Source: an uncultured Lactobacillus sp.
GTDB lineage: Bacteria > Bacillota > Bacilli > Lactobacillales > Lactobacillaceae
NCBI GenBank assembly: GCA_905204935.1
Contig: CAJLBJ010000002.1
Span: forward strand, 39,379-103,378
DNA length: 64,000 nucleotides
Reading direction: 5' to 3'
Positions 8,481 through 17,125 of the stretch are shown piece by piece. Every line of letters begins with the position of its first letter. Within the stretch, counting starts at the first letter, position 1. The notes beneath the pieces are model-generated. The model was not told the origin of the DNA. It searched no databases and saw only the letters and a program-made list of their open reading frames with translations. The position numbers were made by a program, and so were the translations under genes.

Positions 8481-9230
8481 ATGAATTATCAAGATATAAA
8501 TGCAAAAGTAATCGATAAATGGTGTAATGAGGGCTGGCAATGGGGTCAAGCTATCAGTCACGAACAATATATAGCCGCTAAAAATGGCCACTGGGAGATG
8601 TTGTTGACGCCAACTAAACCTGTTCCACATGAATGGTTTGGCAATTTAAAGGATAAAGAAGTCTTTGGTTTGGCAAGTGGTGGCGGTCAACAGATGCCAC
8701 TTTTTGCCGCTTTAGGTGCTAAGTGTACTGTTTTAGATTATTCAAAACAACAATGTCAAAGCGAACAAGAAGTTGCTCAACGCGAAAACTATGAGATTAA
8801 GATTTTGCAAGCCGATATGACTAAACCATTGCCATTTGCCGATGAGAGTTTTGATTTAATTTTTCATCCAGTGTCAAACTGCTATGTCAAAGAAGTTAAG
8901 CCAATTTTTAAAGAATGCTATCGAATTTTAAAGCCGGGTGGTATCTTTTTAGCTGGCTTGGATAATGGAATTAATTATATTTTTGATGAGCAAGAAGAAA
9001 AGATTAAATATAGTTTGCCATTTGATCCGACAAGTAACGAACAAGTCTATCAAGATAGTCTGAAAAACGATTGGGGAATTCAGTTTTCCCATACGCTAGA
9101 AGAACAAATTGGCGGTCAGCTCGAAGCCGGCTTTGTCTTGACTAACTTGTACGAAGATACCAACGGTGAAGGAAAATTACACGAACATAATGTACCATCA
9201 TTTGTGGCAACAAGAGCGGTGAAAAGATGA
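8481..9230 (+). CDS. Class I SAM-dependent methyltransferase
   Basis: 249 residues from ATG 8481; a GTG at 8475 is possible, but the ATG has the better spacing to GAGG. The Rossmann SAM-binding motif I is VFGLASGGGQQMP (about 58-70), followed by the acidic end of beta-2 (VLDYS), then LPFADESFDLIFHP and the RILKPGGIFLAG post-motif. This is the small-molecule type methyltransferase fold (Methyltransf_11). It starts 2 nt after the response regulator stop and overlaps the LysR gene by 4 nt (ATGA). The substrate is not deducible. Confidence 0.85.
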   Translation: MNYQDINAKVIDKWCNEGWQWGQAISHEQYIAAKNGHWEMLLTPTKPVPHEWFGNLKDKEVFGLASGGGQQMPLFAALGAKCTVLDYSKQQCQSEQEVAQRENYEIKILQADMTKPLPFADESFDLIFHPVSNCYVKEVKPIFKECYRILKPGGIFLAGLDNGINYIFDEQEEKIKYSLPFDPTSNEQVYQDSLKNDWGIQFSHTLEEQIGGQLEAGFVLTNLYEDTNGEGKLHEHNVPSFVATRAVKR

Positions 9231-10102
9231 TAAGTTTATTGAAACTCAAATATTTTGTTGATGTAATTGAGACTGGCAGTTTTACTAAAGCAGGTAAGAA
9301 AAATCATATTGCTCAAACAAGTGTTACACAGCAAGTCAGAGAAATTGAAAAGTATTTCCAATGTACTTTAATTAATCGGAATGTTTTACCTGTTAGACCT
9401 ACTAAAATAGGTGAAAGTCTATATCTTGAAGCTAAAAAGTTATTATTACAATATGAATTGCTAGAAAAACAAATGCAAGAAAAGCTGAATCAACAAGGCC
9501 CATTGAAAATAGCATATACTTCGGTAATCGATATGCAATTATTAAATAAGCTTCTCACTGGAAAAAATTCAGCAGAGCCATTGATGCTTCAAAAAGTTAA
9601 ATTGGAGAATGCAGCGCGCGGTTTATTACAACGTGATTATGATTTTGTGATAACTTTTGATTCAGAATTTTACGATGAAGAAAAAATTACAACTTATGAA
9701 TTAGCGGCTGGTAAATATGTAATAGGTGTATCTATTGATCATCCATTGGCAACAAAAAAAGAAGTTACTTTAAAGGATGTATATAAATATCCTTTGATTA
9801 TGCTAAATAAAGAAACTATCGGGAAATCTTATGATATTATGTTAGAACGTTCACAAAAAATTGGTATAAAACCGCAAATTGTTCAAACAGCAGATGATGT
9901 GGAAAGTGAAATTTTTATGATTGAGCATCAAAATTTAGTGGGTTTTTTCCCTGAAAATTATCCTTTGAGTAGCGATAAAAAAAGTCTGATATTTGTTCCT
10001 GTTGTTGATACACCACATGTCTATAAGATTGTTTTGGCTTATCTAAGAGAAGAGCTTTCAAGTAAACAACAAGCTTTTTTACAGCACATCCATCAGATAT
10101 AG
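9227..10102 (+). CDS. LysR-family transcriptional regulator
   Basis: 291 residues. The N-terminal winged helix-turn-helix (MISLLKLKYFVDVIETGSFTK, continuing through the recognition helix to about residue 60) is typical of LysR proteins. The remainder is a periplasmic-binding-protein-like effector domain. The ATG overlaps the methyltransferase stop. Downstream and co-directional is an NAD(P)-binding reductase, with an inverted repeat between them that could be this regulator's binding site. The effector is unknown. Confidence 0.88.
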   Translation: MISLLKLKYFVDVIETGSFTKAGKKNHIAQTSVTQQVREIEKYFQCTLINRNVLPVRPTKIGESLYLEAKKLLLQYELLEKQMQEKLNQQGPLKIAYTSVIDMQLLNKLLTGKNSAEPLMLQKVKLENAARGLLQRDYDFVITFDSEFYDEEKITTYELAAGKYVIGVSIDHPLATKKEVTLKDVYKYPLIMLNKETIGKSYDIMLERSQKIGIKPQIVQTADDVESEIFMIEHQNLVGFFPENYPLSSDKKSLIFVPVVDTPHVYKIVLAYLREELSSKQQAFLQHIHQI

Positions 10103-10133
10103 GTTTTTCCTATACCTAATCAAAAACCGATAT
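10097..10133. promoter_or_regulatory. Inverted repeat between LysR gene and reductase gene
   Basis: Arms ATATAGGTTTTT (10097-10108) and AAAAACCGATAT (10122-10133) match at 11 of 12 positions across a 13-nt spacer. The left arm overlaps the LysR stop codon. No T-run follows, so it is more likely a protein-binding site, such as a LysR box, than a terminator. Confidence 0.5.
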
Positions 10134-10144
10134 TTCTATTTGTG

Positions 10145-10173
10145 TTAAATTTCACATATAATATAGATATAAT
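10145..10173 (+). promoter_or_regulatory. Promoter for the NmrA-like reductase
   Basis: TTAAAT (10145-10150), 17-nt spacer, TATAAT (10168-10173); a second TATAAT lies at 10157-10162. The weak -35 fits an activator-dependent promoter below the inverted repeat at 10097-10133. Confidence 0.45.
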
Positions 10174-10197
10174 TTGAATATCTGGAGGTATGTTGAA

Positions 10198-11139
10198 ATG
10201 ACTAAAGTAATTTTAACTGGTGTTGATGGTAATTTAGGGAGCCAAGCTGCTAAGGATTTATTAGCGATTGCTCCAAAAGAACAATTGATTTTTGTGGGTT
10301 ATGCGCAAGAAAGCTTAGAGCCATATGCTAAACAAGGAATAGATGTGCGCCAAGCAAACTTTAATGAGTATGCTGGCTTATCGGAAGCATTTGCTGAGGG
10401 TGATGTTTTAGCGTTAATTTCAATGCCTTTCGTAGGAGCTAAACGCCAAGCAGCACATCGCAATGTAATTGATGCAGCTAAGGCAGCTGGAGTTAAAAAG
10501 ATTATCTATACTTCATTAGTCAATGCTGCTGATCCAACTAATCCAAGTATTGAAAAAATTGATCATGCCTATACTGAAAAATATATTGAAGAAAGTGGAT
10601 TAGATTATATTTTCTTACGGAACTCTCAATATGCAGAAGCGATGATTACTAATTATTTTACTTATGTTAAACTTGGTAGCCCGCTAACTAATAATCAAGG
10701 TGCAGGCAAGATGGCGTATATTTCGCGTAAAGATTGTGCTAAAGCTGTAGCTTATGCGTTATTAGCAGATGATGTGCATCAACAAATTTTAAATATTAAC
10801 GGTGTTAAAGCAATGACGATTGCAGAATTTATTGAAATTGGTAATCAACAAACAGGAAATCATGTAACCTATCAAGAAATTAGCGATGAAGAAAATTATG
10901 CTGTTTTTGATGCGATGGGGGTTCCAAGAACAACTGATGGTGAGTTTAAAAAAGGTTCAGAGGCACCGTACAGTTCAGAAGGAATGGTAACTTTTGGTCA
11001 GGCAATTCGTGAAGGTAAGATGGACACATGGACTGATGATTTTAAAAAGTTAACTGGTAGTGAACCAATTACCGTAGATTATATGTTTGCACATAATGAA
11101 GATTTTCAGGTTGGTGAAAGACATTCATTAGATAAATAA
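10198..11139 (+). CDS. NmrA/QorB-like NAD(P)-binding oxidoreductase
   Basis: 313 residues from ATG 10198, with GGAGG 9 nt upstream; an in-frame TTG at 10174 has no ribosome-binding site. The N-terminus ILTGVDGNLGSQAA carries the GxxGxxG dinucleotide motif of extended short-chain dehydrogenases. The KKIIYTSLVNAADP and DYIFLRNSQYAE segments are typical of the NmrA / quinone oxidoreductase 2 subfamily, which lacks the classical YxxxK dyad. It likely reduces a quinone or senses redox state. The upstream LysR regulator probably controls it. A weak hairpin terminator follows. Confidence 0.8.
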   Translation: MTKVILTGVDGNLGSQAAKDLLAIAPKEQLIFVGYAQESLEPYAKQGIDVRQANFNEYAGLSEAFAEGDVLALISMPFVGAKRQAAHRNVIDAAKAAGVKKIIYTSLVNAADPTNPSIEKIDHAYTEKYIEESGLDYIFLRNSQYAEAMITNYFTYVKLGSPLTNNQGAGKMAYISRKDCAKAVAYALLADDVHQQILNINGVKAMTIAEFIEIGNQQTGNHVTYQEISDEENYAVFDAMGVPRTTDGEFKKGSEAPYSSEGMVTFGQAIREGKMDTWTDDFKKLTGSEPITVDYMFAHNEDFQVGERHSLDK

Positions 11140-11196
11140 GAAAGAAATGATGTGTACCTAGTTTTCTAGACGCGTTAAAATTTAATAAATTATTCC

Positions 11197-11240
11197 ATGG
11201 ATGTTTCCCTGTGTTTTACAGGAGGCATCCATTTTGTTTT
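11197..11240 (+). terminator. Terminator after the reductase gene
   Basis: Arms ATGGATG / CATCCAT with an inner CCTGT / ACAGG helix, followed by TTTTGTTTTG. Confidence 0.7.
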
Positions 11241-11345
11241 GTCTTGAATCCTTTTGTTTGTAGTAATCGATATATTTTCTCTAACTCTTACAACAGTATC
11301 TTTATTTATCTTAAAGTAATAAGTAGGTAAGTAGTGCATAAAAAT

Positions 11346-11381
11346 TCCCCTCTTTAATGGAGTGTTCAGTAAAGAGGGAAA
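11346..11381 (-). repeat. Degraded, inverted copy of the dispersed terminator repeat
   Basis: On the minus strand it reads CCCTCTTTACTG, a short loop, then TAAAGAGGGG and a tail ATTTTTA. It shares the CTCTTTACTG core and CTCTTTA/TAAAGAG stem of the hairpins at 36955, 56498 and 62755. No minus-strand gene lies upstream of it for it to terminate. It sits in the 353-nt gap 11140-11492, which otherwise holds the terminator at 11197 and the promoter of the next gene. Confidence 0.4.
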
Positions 11382-11447
11382 ATATTAAAAGACTTGAGAG
11401 TTTTTTATATGCAAATTTATTTTGTATTAATGATTTTTTGAAGTAAA

Positions 11448-11456
11448 TGGTATACT
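11448..11456 (+). promoter_or_regulatory. Extended -10 promoter of the helicase-NUDIX unit
   Basis: TGGTATACT is a TGN-TATACT extended -10 element, 36 nt before the helicase ATG. No clear -35 is seen at 17 nt. Confidence 0.5.
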
Positions 11457-11492
11457 TATATTATCTAAAATCTACATAGAGGATATGCAAAA

Positions 11493-14435
11493 ATGACAAT
11501 TGAAAAAAAGTTGATGCAAGGGTTTAAAAATTCACAAATTGATAGAAGTCAGTATAAAGGTAATTTAGCTTACGAATCTCAATTTATCTCAAACGATCCC
11601 ACAAAGGGGACAAAGGTATTAAGTGTAATTGAAAGTGGTTTAAAGAATTGTAAAGAATTTTATATAAGTGTAGCATTCATAACGATGAGTGGGTTAGCAC
11701 CGTTACTTCAGGTTTTAAAGGAGCTAGAAAGAAGAGAAATACCAGGTAAAATTTTAACGACTGATTATTTAAATTTTAGTGAACCACGAGCATTAAAAAA
11801 ACTTAGTGAATTAAAAAATCTTGAAGTTCGTCTGTATGAAACGAGTGGACAAAAAGAAGGTTTCCATACTAAAGGATATATTTTTAAAAAAGAAGAATTG
11901 TATCAAATTATTATTGGCAGTTCAAATATGACACAACAGGCCTTAACCATTAATAAAGAATGGAATACTAAGATTGTTTCTTTAAAACAAGGTGGTATTG
12001 CTCAAGATGTATTAGGCGAATTTAATGATTTATGGAATTCTTCAAAAACAAAGTACTTAACTCAAGAGGTTCTGGAACAATACAAATTACGTTATCAAGT
12101 TATTCAAGAACAAAAGAAAAGCATTGCTAGTTCGAGAATTCCTGATCTAATGGCTTATCGCTTAGAACCAAATTCGATGCAAATTCATTTTATCAAAAAT
12201 TTAGAGCAACTAATAATGAATGCTCAAGATAAAGCATTGTTAATTTCGGCAACAGGAACTGGGAAAACATATGCATCGGCATTTGCGATGAGACATTTAA
12301 ACTTTAAAAGAGTTCTGTTTTTAGTTCATAGAAATCAGTTAGCTAAACAAGCTAAAGTATCATATAGTAAAGTTTTTGCAGATAAAGTTACGTATGGTTT
12401 AGTTGATGGTAATCATAAGGAATTTGATAAAGACTATATTTTTGCGACTGTACAAACTTTAGGACAAAATTTGCAACGTTTTTCACCCACACATTTTGAT
12501 GCGATTATTTACGATGAAGCACATCATGCATCAGCTACAATGCATCGTAAGATAATGGATTATTTTAAGCCTAAGCTTAGTTTAGGGATGACAGCAACTC
12601 CGGATAAGCGTGATATGCGCAAGGAAAATGATATTTATGAATTATTTGATCATAATATTGTTTATGAAATTAGGTTGCAAGAAGCGATGAAAGAAGATTT
12701 GTTGTGTCCATTTCATTATTTTGGAATTGCAGATGAACCACATGTTGCAGATTTAGGCATGGAAGATAAAGAAGTTCCATTTAGATATCTAACTTCGGAT
12801 GAACGTGTTAAACATGTTATGCAGCAGGCCAACTATTATGGATATAGTGGTGAACGAGTAAAGGGGTTAATTTTTTGTAGCACGATTGCTGAAGCAAACG
12901 AATTGTCTATAAAATTTAATCAAGCAGGTTGGAGGACTGCTGTTTTAACTGGGCAAGATTCTGATGTAATTAGAATGCAAACGATTGAGAGATTAGTGAA
13001 AAAACAAGGGCCGGATACCTTAGATTATATTTTATCAGTGGATGTTTTTTCTGAAGGAGTAGATATTGTCGAAATCAATCAAGTGATAATGTTACGCCCT
13101 ACAGAGTCCCCGATTGTTTTTACGCAACAATTAGGACGTGGTTTGCGCAAAGATGATGATAAGGAATTTTTAGTTGTATTAGACTTTATTGGTAACTATA
13201 AAAATAATTTTATGATACCGATTGCTTTATCTGGGGATCGTAGTTATAACAAGGATAATATTCGAAGATATTTATTGGAAGGGACACGAGTTGTTCCAGG
13301 TTGTTCGACAATTCATTTCGATGAAATTTCTAAGAAACGGATTTTTACAGCAATTGACAATGCTAATTTTAGCGACTTGAAGTTACTCAAACAAAACTAT
13401 TTCAATTTAAAGGATAAGCTAGGTAGAATTCCACATTTACAAGAATTTGATGAATTTGGGGAAATGGATGTTTTGCGTATTTTTGATAATAATTCCTTAG
13501 GCTCTTATTATATGTTTTTAAAGAAATACGAGCCTGATTTTAAAGCAATTTTACCAAATGACGCAGAGGAAATGTTAAGATATGTTTCTAAGAAATTTGC
13601 TAGTGGTAAAAGAGTTCATGAACTTGAGTTGTTAAGAATTATGCTGGTAGAAGAGCATAATTTATTGGCTAAATTAACATTGGCATTAAAAGAACAATAT
13701 CAATGTGAGATGGATGCTAATTGTCGGGTCAACATTATTAATCAGATGACTAATAATTTTTTAACAGGTACGGGAAAAAACACCTATACGCAGTCTATTT
13801 TTATCGAACCAGATGATAAAGATCCGCATGATTATCAGATAGCAAAACAGTTTAAGCGCTTATTAGAGGATCAAGTTTTTTATAGTTTGATGAAGGAACT
13901 GATTGATTTTGGTATTGCGCGTTATGAACAAAATTATAGTGATAGATATCAAGATACCAATTTTGTTTTATATCAAAAATACACATATGAAGATGTTTGT
14001 CGCTTGTTAAATTGGGAATTCAATGAAGTATCTGTCAATATTGGTGGTTATAAGTTTAATGAAAAGACGAAAACATTCCCTGTTTTTATCAACTATGATA
14101 AGGAAGAGGATTTAGCGGATACAACTAAATACGAAGATCGATTTTTAAGTGCAAATCATTTAATTGCTATCTCAAAAAGTGGACGGACATTGGCATCAAA
14201 CGATGTGCAGAAATTTTTGAACTCACAAGAAGAAGGAATAAGCGTGCAACTTTTTGTTCGTAAAAATAAGGATGATAAAATTTCAAAAGAGTTTTATTAT
14301 TTAGGGAAGATGACCCCTACGCAATTTGTAAAAGAATTTACGATGCCTAATACGACAAAAACAGCGGTGGAAATCGGATGGCATTTAGAAAATGAAATTC
14401 GTGAAGATTTATATGAATATATTATAAGCAAATAG
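11493..14435 (+). CDS. PLD-nuclease / SF2 helicase / DUF3427 protein
   Basis: 980 residues in three parts. Residues 40-185 form a phospholipase-D-fold nuclease domain with a single motif (His125-x-Lys127 in FHTKGYIF, then GSSN at 142-145), lacking the usual Asp, as in BfiI-type nucleases. Residues 225-575 are a superfamily 2 helicase: Walker A TGTGKT (about 254-259), DEAH at 341-344, TATP at 367-370, motif VI QQLGRGLR (about 545-552). The remainder matches the DUF3427 region. This architecture resembles restriction and defence helicases, but no methylase or specificity subunit adjoins it. It is followed 11 nt later by a NUDIX hydrolase. Likely a nucleic-acid translocase-nuclease in phage defence or repair; role inferred. 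Confidence 0.88.
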   Translation: MTIEKKLMQGFKNSQIDRSQYKGNLAYESQFISNDPTKGTKVLSVIESGLKNCKEFYISVAFITMSGLAPLLQVLKELERREIPGKILTTDYLNFSEPRALKKLSELKNLEVRLYETSGQKEGFHTKGYIFKKEELYQIIIGSSNMTQQALTINKEWNTKIVSLKQGGIAQDVLGEFNDLWNSSKTKYLTQEVLEQYKLRYQVIQEQKKSIASSRIPDLMAYRLEPNSMQIHFIKNLEQLIMNAQDKALLISATGTGKTYASAFAMRHLNFKRVLFLVHRNQLAKQAKVSYSKVFADKVTYGLVDGNHKEFDKDYIFATVQTLGQNLQRFSPTHFDAIIYDEAHHASATMHRKIMDYFKPKLSLGMTATPDKRDMRKENDIYELFDHNIVYEIRLQEAMKEDLLCPFHYFGIADEPHVADLGMEDKEVPFRYLTSDERVKHVMQQANYYGYSGERVKGLIFCSTIAEANELSIKFNQAGWRTAVLTGQDSDVIRMQTIERLVKKQGPDTLDYILSVDVFSEGVDIVEINQVIMLRPTESPIVFTQQLGRGLRKDDDKEFLVVLDFIGNYKNNFMIPIALSGDRSYNKDNIRRYLLEGTRVVPGCSTIHFDEISKKRIFTAIDNANFSDLKLLKQNYFNLKDKLGRIPHLQEFDEFGEMDVLRIFDNNSLGSYYMFLKKYEPDFKAILPNDAEEMLRYVSKKFASGKRVHELELLRIMLVEEHNLLAKLTLALKEQYQCEMDANCRVNIINQMTNNFLTGTGKNTYTQSIFIEPDDKDPHDYQIAKQFKRLLEDQVFYSLMKELIDFGIARYEQNYSDRYQDTNFVLYQKYTYEDVCRLLNWEFNEVSVNIGGYKFNEKTKTFPVFINYDKEEDLADTTKYEDRFLSANHLIAISKSGRTLASNDVQKFLNSQEEGISVQLFVRKNKDDKISKEFYYLGKMTPTQFVKEFTMPNTTKTAVEIGWHLENEIREDLYEYIISK

Positions 14436-14446
14436 GAGCTAAAAGT

Positions 14447-14836
14447 ATGAAAACAATCAATGTAGTTGCAGCAATTTTAATTCATGAGAATAAAGTTTTT
14501 GCAACACAAAGAAACTATGGTGAATTTAAAGGTGGCTGGGAATTTCCAGGTGGGAAAATTGAACCAGATGAAGCCCCACAAGCTGCTTTACGTCGTGAAA
14601 TGAAAGAAGAATTAGCACTAGAGATAAGCGTAGGTGAATTGATAGATACTATTGAATATGATTATCCTAATTTTCATCTTTCTATGCAGTGTTATCTTTG
14701 TAAAATTCAAGCAGGTAAGGCAATATTATCTGTACACGATGAAATTAAATGGTTAGATAAAGAGAATTTATATAGTGTTGATTGGTTACCTGCGGACGTA
14801 GGTTTACTGCCTAAGATAAAAAATTATCTTGATTAA
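14447..14836 (+). CDS. NUDIX hydrolase, MutT-like
   Basis: 129 residues. The NUDIX box runs GKIEPDE-APQAALR-REMKEELAL (about 37-59) and keeps all the metal-binding Glu residues, but has Ala where the consensus has the final Gly. The N-terminus INVVAAILIHENKVFATQR is typical of MutT/8-oxo-dGTP diphosphatases of about 130 residues. It follows the helicase with an 11-nt gap containing AGGAGC, so the two are co-transcribed. It could sanitise oxidised dNTPs or hydrolyse a nucleotide signal linked to the helicase. A terminator directly follows, closing a two-gene unit. Confidence 0.88.
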   Translation: MKTINVVAAILIHENKVFATQRNYGEFKGGWEFPGGKIEPDEAPQAALRREMKEELALEISVGELIDTIEYDYPNFHLSMQCYLCKIQAGKAILSVHDEIKWLDKENLYSVDWLPADVGLLPKIKNYLD

Positions 14837-14841
14837 GAACA

Positions 14842-14878
14842 AAACCCAAGCTTACATTTGTTGGCTTGGGATTTTTTA
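14842..14878 (+). terminator. Terminator of the helicase-NUDIX unit
   Basis: CCCAAGC / GCTTGGG hairpin with a following ATTTTTT, 9 nt after the NUDIX stop. Confidence 0.88.
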
Positions 14879-15014
14879 TAGATAAAAGACTAAAAAATTT
14901 AACAAAATATTATAGTGAAGGCTACCAACATTGCTTTATTGAACTTTTTATGTGAATTTGATATCAATCTAAAATTGTTTTATATGGGTATAAAAAGAAT
15001 GTAATTCCGTTTAT

Positions 15015-15044
15015 TTGTGATAAATATTACAATCTTAGTATGAT
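15015..15044 (+). promoter_or_regulatory. Promoter of the hydroxyacid dehydrogenase operon
   Basis: TTGTGA (15015-15020), 18-nt spacer, TATGAT (15039-15044), 21 nt before the ATG, with AGGGAG between. Confidence 0.5.
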
Positions 15045-15065
15045 AGAAGCAAGGGAGAAAAAATT

Positions 15066-16061
15066 ATGTATTCAATAAAAATGTTTGGTGTTAGAGAAGA
15101 AGAAATTACCATTGCACAAAACTGGGCTGCAGAAAATAATATTAAGCTTAGTATGACAAAAGAAATTTTGACGATGGATAATTTAGCAGAAGTTAGTGGC
15201 TTTGATGGTATTTCCTTGAGTCAAGTAGGACGTTTGCCAGATGAAATCTATCCAAAATTAGCACAGATGGGAATCAAGCAGCTCGCTCAACGTAGTGCCG
15301 GAGTAGATATGTATAACCTTGAATTGGCTAAAGAAAATGGCATCATTATTACTAATGTGCCAAGCTATTCACCAGAATCGATTGCTGAGTTTACAGTGAC
15401 GACAGCTTTAGAATTGATCAGACGCACAGAAGAGATTCGCCAACGCGTGGCTAGTCATGATTTTTCATGGGAACCGGTTATTCGGGGCCGTGTTTTAGGT
15501 AATATGACTGTAGCTGTGATTGGTACTGGACGAATCGGACAGATTACAGCCAAACTTTTTAAAGGTTTTGGTGCTAAGGTAGTCGGCTATGATTTGTATC
15601 CAAACAAAGAATTAACAGATATTTTAGAATATCAAGACACTTTAGTAGATGCTGTAAAGCAAGCTGATGTAATTTCTTTACACATGCCAGCCGTTAAAGA
15701 AAATTATCATGCTTTTGACTATACGATGTTTAAAAACTGTAAAAAAGATGCGATTTTATTAAATATGGCGCGCGGTTCATTAGTTGATACAAAGGCCTTA
15801 CTACAAGCCTTAGATGAAGGTTTATTGCAAGGGGCAGGTATTGATACGTATGAATACGAAGCACCTTACATGCCAAAAGATTTCAGCTCAAAAGAAATTA
15901 CAGATGAACTTTTCTTGGCATTAATTAATCATCCTCAAGTCATTTATACACCACATATTGCTTATTACACCGATGAAGCTGTTAAAAATTTGGTTGAAGG
16001 TGGCTTGGATGCAACATTAGAAGTTTTAAACACAGGAGACGCTAAAACCCGCGTTAATTAA
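15066..16061 (+). CDS. D-2-hydroxyacid dehydrogenase (D-lactate dehydrogenase family)
   Basis: 331 residues, the usual size for lactobacillus D-LDH and D-hydroxyisocaproate dehydrogenases. The NAD-binding motif GTGRIG is at 153-158, followed by the acidic residue in VVGYDLYP. The catalytic triad is visible: Arg236 in ARGSLVD, Glu263 in IDTYEYE and His297 in PHIAYYT. It reduces a 2-keto acid to the D-hydroxy acid with NADH. Lactobacilli carry several paralogues, and substrate (pyruvate versus branched or aromatic keto acids) cannot be fixed by eye. It is followed 14 nt later by a membrane protein, suggesting linked transport. Confidence 0.88.
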   Translation: MYSIKMFGVREEEITIAQNWAAENNIKLSMTKEILTMDNLAEVSGFDGISLSQVGRLPDEIYPKLAQMGIKQLAQRSAGVDMYNLELAKENGIIITNVPSYSPESIAEFTVTTALELIRRTEEIRQRVASHDFSWEPVIRGRVLGNMTVAVIGTGRIGQITAKLFKGFGAKVVGYDLYPNKELTDILEYQDTLVDAVKQADVISLHMPAVKENYHAFDYTMFKNCKKDAILLNMARGSLVDTKALLQALDEGLLQGAGIDTYEYEAPYMPKDFSSKEITDELFLALINHPQVIYTPHIAYYTDEAVKNLVEGGLDATLEVLNTGDAKTRVN

Positions 16062-16075
16062 GGAGTCGTTATTAT

Positions 16076-17125
16076 ATGAATCAGCAAATTAAAGGTAAAG
16101 ATTTTTTAATGAATATTTTAAACGGTCTGGCAATTGGGACCGTAGTAGTTTTGATTCCAGGAGCTTTATTATCAGAATTATTTAAGGCACTCTTGCCAGC
16201 AGCACCATATTTAGGTGTGGCGATTAATGCTTTAACTATGTCAAATTCCATGATGGGATTAGTTGTAGGGATTATGATTGGAATGAACTTTAAGTTTAGT
16301 CCAATCCAATCTGCTAGCGTTGGAATTGCAACGATTTTTGCTAGTGGTGCAGTACAATTTAACAATGGTCAGATGATTTTATCCGGAACGGGTGATGTTA
16401 TTAACATGGGCTTGACAGCTGCAATGGCTGCGTTAATTATCTTATTGTTTGGAAACAAATTAAAGTCTTATACAATTTTAGTTATTCCAGCACTAGTATT
16501 AATGGTTGCCGGAACAATCGGGTATATGATTTTGCCTTACGTTAAAATGATTACAACTTTAATCGGGCAAGGTGTAGCACATTTATTAAACTTACAACCA
16601 ATTTTGATGTGTGTCTTATTAGCCGTTATTTTTTCAATCTTGATTGTTTCACCAATTACAACGGTCGGAATTGCCTTGGCAATTTCTTTGGCTGGAGTTG
16701 GCTCAGGTGCAGCTAATATTGGTATTTGTGCAACTGGCTTTGGTTTTGCAATTATGGGGTGGCACGTTAATTCTAAAGGTACTAGCTTAGCGCATTTTAT
16801 CGGTTCACCAAAGATGTCGATGGCCAATGTTGTTAAAAAACCCCTGATCTTACTACCAATCATTTGTTCAGCAGCATGTTCAGGGGTAATCGCAGCACTT
16901 TGGAATATTCAAGGAACACCAATGTCAGCTGGCTTTGGATTTAGTGGATTAGTTGGTCCAATTAATTATATTAATTTAGCTAGTGGTGGCTGGAGTGCAT
17001 TTAATATTATCAAGGCAATCATTGCTTTTGCGCTAGCTCCAATTTTCTTTAGCTTCGTGTTCAAATATCTTTTCACTAAGGTTAAACCAATTTTAAAAGA
17101 AGAAGATTACTATTTAGATATTTAA
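16076..17125 (+). CDS. PfoR-like PTS EIIC-family membrane protein
   Basis: 349 residues with about nine or ten membrane helices. The N-terminal FLMNILNGLAIGTVVVLIPG segment and the GxGSGAANIGICATGFGFAIMGW region are characteristic of the PTS_EIIC_2 / COG3641 (PfoR) group. These proteins resemble sugar-specific EIIC but are usually encoded without EIIA or EIIB domains, as here, so phosphotransferase activity is doubtful; a transporter of an organic or amino acid is equally possible. Its stop codon overlaps the end of the convergent LysR gene by 4 nt. Confidence 0.78.
   Translation: MNQQIKGKDFLMNILNGLAIGTVVVLIPGALLSELFKALLPAAPYLGVAINALTMSNSMMGLVVGIMIGMNFKFSPIQSASVGIATIFASGAVQFNNGQMILSGTGDVINMGLTAAMAALIILLFGNKLKSYTILVIPALVLMVAGTIGYMILPYVKMITTLIGQGVAHLLNLQPILMCVLLAVIFSILIVSPITTVGIALAISLAGVGSGAANIGICATGFGFAIMGWHVNSKGTSLAHFIGSPKMSMANVVKKPLILLPIICSAACSGVIAALWNIQGTPMSAGFGFSGLVGPINYINLASGGWSAFNIIKAIIAFALAPIFFSFVFKYLFTKVKPILKEEDYYLDI

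Noticed and set aside
11493..14435. Type III restriction enzyme Res subunit
   Set aside because: No Mod methylase adjoins it, and the PLD N-terminus and DUF3427 tail are not those of Res proteins.
16081..16863. Long minus-strand open frames under the PfoR-like gene (16081-16365 and 16537-16863)
   Set aside because: They mirror the hydrophobic codons of the plus-strand membrane protein and have no ribosome-binding site.
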